Part shown: one piece after another, positions 48,001 to 60,000 of the stretch
How positions within the stretch are numbered: position 1 is the stretch's first letter
Layout: each line of letters begins with the position of its first letter
From: Phoronis australis
Lineage: Eukaryota > Phoronida > Phoronidae
Direction of reading: 5' to 3'
Length of the DNA stretch: 64,000 bases
Assembly: GCA_002633005.1 (NCBI GenBank)
Contig: NMRA01000595.1
Span: 34,423-98,422 of the forward strand
The notes under the pieces: generated by a model
What the model was told of the DNA's origin: nothing
Databases searched by the model: none
The model's input: only the letters and a program-made list of their open reading frames with translations
Translations under genes and position numbers: made by a program

Positions 48001-51000
48001 CTTAGTAAATCAATGGAAATTGGCATTGACATATTGGTAGTAAAGAATAAAAGCAGTTAGTGTACTGTTTTTTAAAAAGTGGATGACAATTGCTCATAAG
48101 TCCACAAAACATTACAGATCATTAACTCACGCCGTGTTTGCTGAAAGGAAATCATTCTGTTTTTTATTCTGATCCTGTTAAACACTCATTATTTTTTGTG
48201 GCAAGTGGTTCAGTTCTAATGTTGTTCTTGGGTGGAAGTTGATTAGAGCTGGAAATGTGATGTGTCACAAGGACGGTGTCAGTAATACTGTATGATACTG
48301 TTTCATCAAGAATACGAGGGCGTCTCCTTTGGGGGGGGGGGGTAGGCACACAAAATGTGTTGTAATTAATTAGTGGTTTTGTGGAATAAAACAAAACAAA
48401 GATATTTTGCCCAAAAGTATAAAAGTAACATTACCTAATTTTATCCTGACTTGAAACTGTAGAGACATAACTTTTATCTGTTTCCAAAGCCCTCCGTGAA
48501 AGTCATGTATGGCAGATTGACTTTTTTGATGAGATCACAGCGCAGAGTGATGGTGATTTCATCTCAGCCGACTTCATTACCAACATGCGCTGAAAAAGCG
48601 AGTGACAAACTATCTAATTTACTCTGCTAAGAGATAAAATTATTCTTTTGTTGCTAAGGTATGTTTTTTGATATTATGGAGTTTTAAAGTAAAAAGTCAA
48701 ACATGGCTTTTCCTGTTATGTCTGATTGTGGATTACTGCGGCATTCAAACCAGCAGTCTTTGTAGGTAAGGTGGTACCTGAGGTCAAAATTTTATTGGTT
48801 GAGGGAAATACCCCCAGTTTATACTAATATGGCGCTCCCACTCTTGTCGCCACCCCTCATCGGCTCAGCTTAAAGTAGTCAATATAAACTAACATTGTGT
48901 GCTGTTTTAAATCATCCCCTGAGTGAGTTACTGTTCATTCTAATCTTGGTGGATTTTTTAATCACTTGAGAGGAAATTTTAGGCCCGAGGAGGGGAATTT
49001 CGCATTATTTTTTTTTGTTTAAGAGGGGAATTGGGGCTGATATGTGGCTCTAAAATCGAGGGATCGTGGCCCTGTGTTCAAGTGTAATCTTTACAGTAAT
49101 CATGAAATTCTCGGATATTTTGTCTGATTTCTGTAACTTTGTCATCCAGATTTAGGGATCAGAACAGACTATGTGCGATGCATGTCCAAGTTTGCCAGCC
49201 TCAACACGCGACAGGGCTACGTGAGTCGGAGTGAGTGCCAAGATATGACCTACAGTGTCTCCACCCAGCTGAACAATGGAGCCATAGGTATGCCCTGTAT
49301 AACCTGATTGTGGCCGTCATTTTACTTACCATTGTCAAATTAAACAACGTATTCCAGTGCTTCTTCATCAGTAGTTTATTAAAGCTTGGGTTATTGCTGG
49401 CATTAATACAGTGTTCATTCCAGAATTTTAAATTTGTGGTCAGAGTGGGTTTTCTGGTTGTAAAAATATGGGCGAAAATGGGGGATCTTGAAATTTTTGT
49501 TTTAGAAAGGAAGAAAGAAATTTAGCCAGCTAACTGTCAATTGATTTTACATAGATAACAGAATTTAAAAGTTATTTCTTTGTAAACAAATTTGCTAAGT
49601 AGCACAGTGACAGTGATGTCTGAGATTTTTTCAGGAACAGAATTTTTGTGTACTCCCGTTGAAATTTGACAAAATTCTGCAATTGCACATGATGAGGACA
49701 GAGCGATGTAAACAAATAAGTGAAACACAGGTGGCAAGATTCTTGGCCTGGTGTGAATCAAACAGGGCTTGGAATTTTCCGCAGAAACGCGGATTTCCGC
49801 TTTTTTCAAATGTTCTGTCCGCGCATTTTATTATATTTCCGCGTAAAAAAAATCGGATTTGATATAAAATTTCCGCGGCAAATTCCTTTCTTACTGCGAC
49901 GTTGCAGACGACGTTCACCTCGAAAAGAGGAAGTTGCTCTTTATGTTTCGGAGGAACGTAAATTGTCAACATTACCGGGGCATCTGGGATAGCGTGGTGA
50001 GATTTTCAATGGCGTCTCATGTTATTGTAAACCACGGCGACAAATACTACGGCTCTGCAGCCAAAAATGTTTGGGTTAGGAGTGGACGAATGAGCTAAAA
50101 GGACGCAGACGCACGCTACTGATGGTGGTAAGGTTTTTTTTTAGTCCCCCCCCCCGATTTTTGTCGGGGAAAGGGGTTCACATCGACATTTCAAGGCTGG
50201 GTAGCGTGCATGATTTGGGCCGTAAGAGTTTCCGCGTTTTTTGTCATTGGTTATTCCAAGCCCTGATCAAAGACAATTATATAGAAAATTTTTTTTAATG
50301 AAAATTTATCTGAATTTTTGCAAAGAGTCAAATTTCCTTTTTTGTGCGTTTCATGTTTGGTTTGATTATTATCTGCTTGTGACACGATAACTTCTTTCCC
50401 AGAATGCAACTGTGATCCTGATGGGACAGTAGCTAACACGAGATGTGAAAAATATGGCGGACAGTGTCGGTGTAAACCCGGAGTGTTTGGCCGGAGGTGT
50501 GACCAGTGTCGTCCTGGGTATTTCAACTTCACCTCCACAGGGTGTACACGTAGGTTTAAGAGATTTTCTTGTTTGAAAACCAGATGTGCATTTGCGATTC
50601 TAATGTAAGAGCAAACGGTGCTTATATTGTGATCTTGTTTGATGTTGTCCATTTGACGTTATCCATTTTATAATGAATTCATCTTCCGTAGGTGTTATTC
50701 ATTATACTGTGGCTGTTATTGAATATGTGTTTTGTAACACCATCATTTGTACCTTCAGAGTGCAATTTTTGGCGACAGCATGAATGGCAATAGTCTGATA
50801 TAACGTGCCTGTATTTTGAGAACCAGTTTGATGCCTGTTATTCAGTGGAGAAAACTGGTTCTCAAAATTCAGACAGACTATTACTGCATAAATTATTGCT
50901 ATAATCGTGGTATGTTGATTTGTATTCAATTTTAAGTTTTATTTAATAACTAAATATACATATACATATTAAAAATAATTTTTAATTGTCAAAATGACGA

Positions 51001-54000
51001 AAATGCCTTTGAAAACATTTTGAATTTGAATCGTGTTTTTCAGTAGTAACATTGAATCTCAGCAAATAAAAGTAAGTTATAATGTTAAGAAAAATAACTG
51101 TGTTTTTTTTAACACGTGAATACCTTACAATATCTTTTGACATTCCACAAGTCAAGCTCTATTCATGAGTGTAATTACTTACAGCATGTGATTGTGACAA
51201 GACAGGCTCCAGTAACTTGGTGTGTGACTTTAAGACTGGTCAGTGTCCCTGTAAGATCAATATAGCGCTCGCCACCGACTTGACGGCTATAAACACACAA
51301 GGTTTGTAAAATGTTGATTCCAGGTGACATTGTTATAGAATGTGAAGGAGGCTTAATAATTTTTTGAACACTGTTTTTTATTAATCATCCATGCAGGTAA
51401 AATACACCTTGACTCTCGGAATTTGAGTATGGGAGGTATTTGTTTGTCCCGGGTTGCCAGTTGCAAAAAGCTGCTTCCTCAGGAAAACGAGGGAATTATG
51501 AAAATCAATCAATATTTATCACCAGTTCATCTTTGATTGTATTTCCACATGTGTGCAAACATAGCTTATACTAAAACCATTGAATCAGATGGCCATAACG
51601 TCAGACTCACAACGTGACTGTGTATTCAGAGGGAGATAACTCTTTGTTGCAGGTGATCGCCAATGCCGTTTCTGTAAGGCTGACTTTTACAAATTCTCGA
51701 GCGGGCGAGGATGCACCGCATGTAATTGCAACAGTGACGGCCAGTTGTCTTCGCAGTGTGATCACGTGACTGGTTTGTGCAAGTGTAAACCTACTGTAGG
51801 AGGCGATAAATGCGATCGCTGCTTGGAGACGTATTTCAACTTCTCATCCAATGGATGCTCGTGAGTGTCACAGACTATAATTAAATAGTTAATTTGCTTC
51901 CTTATTTCTGCCACTGTTCTTAGCATAAAAGAAGGACTATGATTTTTTAAAAATCTGTCACCTTTTTTTAAGTTCACCCACTAATGGATGCTTGCGTGGG
52001 GCGTTTTTGCTAGAAATTTCCGACTGATATGTAACAGCATATTCCAGTGAATAAGAGTGTCCCTGTCAGCTGTAACTGAAGATAAATTATTGTGAAGCGA
52101 AAGTGCTGCTTGGTGTTAAATGTTTACCATGAGGTTTAGTTGAAACTGCAAAAGGTCTAATTATACTTGAAAAATTTGTAGTGGGTTGTCACAGTTATGC
52201 CAGAGTTTATGAATAAAATACGTCCAACATTGAGCTGAAAACCATCAGTATTGTATTTTGTGACAAGAGTCACTTACAGAGGTCTCGGATTTTGAAAAGC
52301 ATTTTGATGCCTGTGGAGAAAACTGATTCTCAAAATGCGAGACCCAAGCTAAGTGACTATTACCGCATTTGTGGTAAACATACTTGGAACAGTCCACTGC
52401 AGCAGACAAGGAAAGTGAAGTCGGAACACATTTAGTAAATGTTATCTCACCAATTTTGGGCAACAGTAACTGACAAAAGTTGTCTTTTACATTTTTGTGT
52501 GTATCCACAGTTTGTCAAATTTGAGCGCGGACATTATAAATTTTTTTATGTTGTGAAATAAAGATTTGTTAGCTGTTGGTTGCATGGTAATGTTTGAGAA
52601 CCTTTTGGTCTCATCCTGGGCATTTTTGTGTTACATGGCCACCTGTGGGCGTTCTTGGCGGTCGTCAAATGCTACTTAATAGCTGCACTTGTATGTATTG
52701 AAAAAATTGAAGCAACAAAATATCACTTGCTGTTTTTCATATTGTGTCCCAAGCTGACGAGATTTCACCACAATATAAAAAGGATGACTGATACTGTTCT
52801 TTAAAACTTTGAATATTTTTGACGTAAAGTTTAGATTAGTGTTATGTTTTAGAAATCATGCATTACCTGTGTTGTGTTATTTCATCTTCTAGTCCTTGCG
52901 GCTGCACTGACGCTGGGTCCTTGTCTCTCAACTGTGACCAGACAACTGGAAATTGTTCCTGCAAGGCCAATGTGTATGGTTCCAAATGTGACCAGTGTGT
53001 GGCGCTGACGTTCAACATGGCTACCACCAACCCAGATGGCTGTCAGCCATGTTTCTGTTATGGCCATGGTGTTAGCTGCACGTCTGCTAAAGGCTTTGTT
53101 GAAGATACACTCAGTTTACAGCCGAGGTAAAGATTAGATTTCTTGTTCGTAGTTATGATTTTTTCTCTGAAATTGATGGAAAATGAGTTTCCTCTCTCAT
53201 CACGAGTGATGCGATTTTGAAGTTGGTCATGTTTTAACCAATAAATTCCTGTCTAACAGGAAACTCGTGGGTATTACAACGCTCAATTGACTAACTTCAC
53301 TTCAATATCAGAAGGTGCAATACTTATTGTCATAGGCTTTTCTTTTTAAACCAGTGTTTCAGAAGTATTAAGAGTATGTTAAAAGACGCTATAAGTCGGA
53401 CTTTAAAGTTGCTCTCCATAGCTGTATCTAGTAAATGTCTGTGAGTGGTTAAACTTAAACCATGTTCCTGCAACTTGCTGCTTGTCTGTTGATTACAACA
53501 TACTTTGTAGAGGTTTGTAATTCACCCACTAAAAATCAAATAAAACTGGTCTCATTAATTACATCCATTATTTAATTACCAGTCTTCCACATATTTCCGG
53601 GTTGGGTGACATAAACTTTCAGAATATTTCCGCTGGATAAGTTTTATTGATGTATGACATCAAATGTGTGGTTCAACAATAGCAATGTAATGTGTGAGTT
53701 TGCAATTTTATTACAGTTGTTGTCCAGCGAATAACTTTAATAAATATTCATTCCTTGTTTGATTCTAGCCCTGCCCACTTGATTTCCAACCAACAGCGTT
53801 ACCTACTGACAGAGTTTGCTGGCAACAGAGTCTCCTCCTATGGCCAATCACTGACTGTCATACTTAAGTACGAGTTTGCGTATTCCTTGAGTGGCCAGCC
53901 AATTGTTTTCTTGCAAAGCTCCTCGGGCTCATCTGTCTTTTACAAGCAGATGAGTTTGGAGCTGATCAACAGTGTTCCTTTATCTGTAGAGATAATGCTG

Positions 54001-57000
54001 CATGAAAAGATGTGGTACCATAATAGCACACATCATCCAAGTCCTCGAGAATTCTATGGTAAGTATGTTACGAGAACGCTGCTTAATTTATGTCATAGCT
54101 TTTTAGGTTAGGACGTTTGTTTTTGACTCAATATTTGTAATTAGGGCAATGGTGTGGTCATGGTTGTGTGGTCGTGCATTTTTGGAACATTTCTTAGCAA
54201 CTGAGATGAAGTTTATTGAGAAATAGGCAAAATTAAGCCCAGAGTTTGCCTCCATGATGGCATAGCGTAAGCACAATGCCCAGCTATGATTGCTGAGCAC
54301 AAGACAGTGTAATTCATGGATAGAGTAGTTGGAATTGGGACTAGTAATAATGGTCATACGGATTTTGTCTCATTACTTTTGGCATTCGCTGTTACAGCTA
54401 AAGTTTCAGGAAGAATTTTGACAAAAAGGTTTTCTTGTTACAAAAGGTTTGGTCATTACGTTTCAATATTAATATTTTTTAAGATTTTGAAATTTTTTTG
54501 GAATATCACTTAATTTACGTTCTAATTCTGTTTTTAGACATATTGGCTGATCTCTCCACGGTTGTTGTCGTGAGGAAATTTGGAAGCGTCAGTCTGGAAG
54601 TTCTTAATGTATCCATGGCAACCGTTGCCAAGGGAAGAAGTGGTACTCCTTTTACAGGCGTGGAGCAGTGTGCATGTCGGAACCTGTCGAATACGCAAGG
54701 TGAGTTGTTGAGCTCTGGAGATTTTGCAGATTTTTAAGTGATAATTACTGTTCAATTGAAATGAACCATCTGCAAAAGCTGCAGTTGCTATTGTGATCTT
54801 TGCAGCTCACATGACCAAGGGTTATAACTTATAATGTTGCAGTTGCAAGGAGTTGCAGTTAATAAACTATCAAGTACTTAGTTGTATTAATTGTATTTAT
54901 GACAAGATTAAAGTCTGAGTAGCAGTCTCATAAAATCTGATAAAAAAGTGAAATACCGCTGAAGATCTGCTCTGCAAACAGTGCTGCAGGGAAAATTGTT
55001 TCTTTATTGCAAGTCATGACAATAACTACAACAACAATCTCACATCAACAACCAGCACAACAAGAGCACCAACAATAGCAGCAACAGCAGTAGCAGCAAC
55101 AACAAAAGCAACAACAACAACAACAGTAGCTACATCACGAGGGTGACAATATTTGATTTTCTCTCAGGTTTATCATGTGAACAGTGCGACACTGGTCACA
55201 AGCGTCCATCTGTGTCTGGCACAGAGTATGATGTCTGCTCACCGTGTAACTGTAGTGGGAGGAGCCAAGACGGGGTTGTCAAGTGTGACGAGTTGACGGG
55301 CGTTTGTCAGAACTGCCGAGTTGGCACGACGGGCGATGACTGCTCACAATGTGCACCACACGTGATTGGCTCAGAATGTGACCGATGCGAAATGAACTAC
55401 ACGAACCTCGGACGCAACGGATGTGTTCGTAAGTATTTGATAGTGTGTTGAAGTTTCACACATAGATGTATTGAGGTGCTCTGGCCTCCATTCCAGGTAT
55501 GACCAAAAAGGAAAACTAGCATCGACCTAGAGCTGTTACTTGATTGTCTCCCCTGGCAACTTCTTAGATCCTTCATTTGTTTGGTTCAATTTATGGGTTA
55601 ATAATATCAGGGCAGTAGTCACTTACAGGCGTCCCAGATTTTGTGAACCAGTTTGATGTTAGAAATTCAGTGAACAAAACTTGTTCTCTAAGTGTGGTAG
55701 TCCTGTAAGTTACTATAACCCCATAAAGTTAACAGCTGGAAAGTGTTTGGTTGTTTTTAAACTCTTATCATATTTCTGAAAGTTTTTCCATCGTAACATT
55801 CTTTGTTTAAGTTCTTTGTGTTGTATATATTATTATATCTTACAGTATATCTTCTCTTAGTTAGCACAAAATTAAAGCAATTGTCATTTTTCAAGATTAG
55901 ATAGCTTGCTGTAAATAAATGGAAACTTACCAAATTTTTTACGATGAAAATTCTTGATTTTATTTGACTTGCAATCTGCAAACCGAGCTGATTGACTGAA
56001 AATTTCTCTTAAGTTTGTTTTTGTTGAGAAATTTCGCAATATTAAATTTCATCTGTTGGCCATATATTGTGTGCTAAACAAGTGAAGAGTTAGCATATTT
56101 CTTGAGATATTGTGTGAATTATAATTGTAATTCCAAAATAACGTTTGGGAGTGCATCGTCTGTGTTGAAGTGTCCTTGACTATCTCTACTTCTTGTTGTT
56201 TTATTTTTGAACCATTGTTATGTGTATGACCTCAGATGTTTCATGTTTTTACGTTTAGCTTTTGCAGAAGGTGGGTTTTACCATAGATTAGCGACACAAT
56301 TCTTAGTAGTTAAACAGCATGCTGGTGGTGTATAATTCTCATATGTTCAGCGACTCTCAGGAGATAATTTCTATTCGCTAAACGTATTCAGCCAATAAAC
56401 TGACACTGATCATTATTACGATGACACACTGTCTGCTGCAATGAGTACTTATAGGGTTTGGGGAAATTTGCAATGTTTTTGTTGGGGTGTCAAGATTTTG
56501 CGTTTTGTATTTTGAGTACTTTCATTTGTAATTCGTGTGGAGAAAGATATAGTGCACTGCAGTACCTGAAAGTCAAGTAAAAAATCTGTTCCTTAAAACG
56601 TCAAGCTATGTTTGTCGCTGAACATCTTGGATGAGTTTAAGCATAACACTTGTCTTGTCTCTAACAGTGTGTCTCCTCCAGTTGAAATAACAAATCCCAC
56701 TACATTGCCAATATTTTCAGAGACCGTACCAAATGAACCTCGTGGTAAAGATAATTTTGTTCACAGTTGCATGAAACATGCTTACAACACTGAAATGTTA
56801 TTATTATTTGTCAGCTAAATGTACTTTAATTGCTTGATGTGACACCAAACTATGACTTGGATCTTTACATTCAAAAGTTACTAAGTTTGCTTATGTTTAA
56901 ACAGGCACATTTTGGAAAAGCATTTGATGAATTTTATTTCTTTAATACAGATTTTCATATTCCTCGGCCTTTGCTTTTTATTGCATACATGTCCAAGTGC

Positions 57001-60000
57001 TTTTGCTGGACAGTGCCCTCTTGTGAACAAATGTGATACTAATTCTCTGTTGTCTGTGCCTGTCTTTATTTCAAACTGTAAATTCACTCCAAATATCTGT
57101 GGACTATCTAGAGATTTTCACAGGCATGATTCATGTAGTGCATGACCCTCTTTTTGTTGAAGGCCACGCACAAAGATAACTTTGTCCAACAGAAAACTTG
57201 AAATTCTCAACTTTAGCTTGACCTAGTTGCATGTTACACTGAATCACATTTGCATCATCAGATCTGATGCAACCAGTTATTGTCACTGATCTATTGAGCA
57301 ACTCTGAAATGGGTTTTGGCCACTAGCCACTCACAGGGATCCTGGATTTTGAGAACCAGTTTGATGTCTGTTATCCAGTGGAGAAAACTGGTTCTAAAAA
57401 TGAGGGACTCATTTAAATGACTAATTGTGGTTTTTTGTTCCAACACGAGGGTGAATGTGGTGGTTTCAATCAAACTGTTTTCTGAAAGTACTCATATTGG
57501 TTTTTATCTCAACAATGAAACATCTTAAACAGGTGTGTGTAGATGATGGTTTCACTCTGTGGAATATTAATTATTAATTACTAATGAATACTTCCTATCT
57601 ATGGGATTTTCTATTCACTCACTAACATTTCTTGTCATTAATTAACTTTAAGGGACGTTGTCATTTTTATTGTCAAAAAGGGATTTTGGGGATTATTTTT
57701 GGATAGGATAGATTTTGCGAATTAGCTTTTGCCAGAAATATAAAACTATGAAATCAATTTTGTGTTTGAGATCTTAATTGACAATTTGCCAATTCTAACC
57801 ATTGTCTGCCAGACATTTGCTGAAGTCAAGGCTGTTGATTTTAGCAGTTAAGTGTACTTAAACTATAGTACTCATGTCCTTTATTGAATGCAAAATAGCT
57901 CTCTGTGTATAGCGATTGACTGAATCCTCAAAGGTTCCAAGTTCGAATACACACTAGGGCTGAATTCAGAAAATCACTTCGCTTGCCGATAATGTCACTT
58001 AAAATGTCCACTTGCATTTCTAATCTATATCAATTAGCTGTATGATCTTGTTTCTGAAAAATTCTGTCTGAAATATTTCTTCTTTTAAAAATGCTTCAAT
58101 TCTATAAACTGAAGGAGAGCAACTGTTCATTTGTTTCATGTCTTATGTTCTTGATTTAAGAATGTTCACTTAATTGGCTCTAATTATTTAATCTGAAGGA
58201 GCACTTTAAATGCTTCGCCGTTTCCTTGATATTGTGGTTAACATGAGACTTTCATATTATGGGTTTCTTAACATTTAATTCGTTAATTTGGATTTTCTTT
58301 AGAAAACTACAACATTGCACCAAAAGGTTGAAACTTGGTCATATTCGTTTGGTTTTCAGTTTCTTCAGTACTTTTATTTGTCCAATGAGACTTATTCTAA
58401 AATGTTTGGCAAGGGTTTAACTGTCTGCTTTTTCCTCAGTCTGCAACTGTGATCCTATTGGCTCACTAAACAAGACATGTGACCAGGTCACAGGTCAGTG
58501 TTACTGTAAGGATCGTGTGACTGGCCAACATTGTGACCGTTGCCAAGACAACTACTACAACATCACTGCGGGATGTATCGGTAAGTTTACTCAATGTAAT
58601 GGTTTCTTGAAGATTTAAGCAAAACTAGCGACTCAACGGTCATGGTCATTCCAGTGTTAATCTTCCAGAATTGACACGCATTCTAAGATTTAATTTCCAT
58701 TTTTTATGTTGTCGATATGCTATGCTTTGGAGAAATAGAAACATGCCACAAGGTTGTAGGAAAAGAGCACAATTATTTAGAAGACAATCATGAGTTTGAT
58801 AATATTCTAATGGGAAGTTGTCTGTTCAATATACACAGTTCAGGATTGTGAACGGTTAAGCTGCAGCCATGCTGTCACTTATTCATTAGCACCCACAGCT
58901 CCATCTATTGAGAGTTTGACTTACTTTTCCAGAGTGTGATGCATGCTATCAGTTGGTTGGTGATGAAGTCGTCAAGCTACGGGAGCTGAGAGACAATCTG
59001 ACAATACTAGTGACGGAGATTGACAACTGGGACAACAGTGATTCTATTGGCTCCTTTGTGTCTCGTCTGTCGTCCACTGTGTATGGAATGAATAGTCTCA
59101 TCAACTTTGTGAGTCATTAGCCATTACTCCTGAAGTGCAGTCAACATTTGTCTTCATTTTTATTCTGTACGAGAGCCAATAATGTTTCTCTGTTCGTCTG
59201 GTTGATCTTGAAGCTGCAAATTGCCCCTAATTAGCTGTCAATTTTTGAATTCATAACTGAAACACTACCGTATTCGCCGTAATAACCGCCCATGCCCCTA
59301 TAAGCGCCCCCCACGCGTTTTCAGACTTTGCTGAAATAAGCGCCCAGTCCATGAACGTGTACATGCGAACAATGACGTACCTACAGTCCTAAAACTCGGC
59401 TACAGTAACGTCTTCAATTTATCAAAAAAATTTTGCACGGGTCTTCTAGACCACCAGCGGCACTGCTACGTTTGTATTTAGCCGTGACAAAGTAACGCAG
59501 CGCTTCAAAAAGAACGCAACAGCGTTGCTACGCTCTCGNTCCTGAAGTGCAGTCAACATTTGTCTTCATGTTTATTCTGTACGAGAGCCAATAATGTTTC
59601 TCTGTTCGTCTGGTTGATCTTGAAGCTGCAAATTGGCGTTAATTAGCTGTCAATTTTTGAATTCATAACTGAAACACTAAATGTGTTTTAAAAACATCAC
59701 CTAGCTCATCCGATTGTAAGTCATTGCCTAATGAATTGGCAACTCAAGTCACAAGCAATGCGTACATGTGTCGTTTTTGAATACCCGAATTTAGGCTTGA
59801 CCAATCCTAATAGATGTTGAAACGTTTTCTTGAGTTGCTGGCGGTTTTAAGTGAAATAGAATCCAATCGTGGTAAAGAATGTTATGAGATTGATATTTTA
59901 GAGTTAAAGGCGTAACTGAATTATCATAAGTATTTAACCAGTTAAACAGCGTGAAATGCAGCTTTAGTTTTCAAAATAATAATTGTATTATTTGCCTGTT

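Larger units (their letters stand above)
55429..58439. other. Large laminin intron
   Basis: 3 kb. It holds two hairpin MITEs (55616-55715, 57324-57423). A diverged tRNA-like stretch with a B-box-like GTTCGAATAC lies at about 57948. Some short open frames between splice-like signals (56660-56750 and 57000-57130) do not fit the laminin phase. Confidence 0.6.

Noticed and set aside
48490-48600. Laminin as a pseudogene because of the in-frame TGA in this exon
   Set aside because: A GT donor at 48553 precedes the stop and restores a frame that continues through 14 more exons.
49631-49992. Overlapping open frames of up to 113 codons on both strands in a laminin intron
   Set aside because: They fall within or across the edge of the 503-bp hAT-like element and lack any transposase motif.
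56660-56755. Extra laminin exon encoding a Pro/Thr-rich stretch ([20 protein letters not shown])
   Set aside because: It has splice-like borders but the wrong entry phase for the preceding exon; used in phase it meets a stop at once.
56990-57145. Cys-containing open frame ([16 protein letters not shown]) as a missed LE repeat
   Set aside because: Cys spacing does not fit an LE module and no in-phase acceptor and donor pair frames it.
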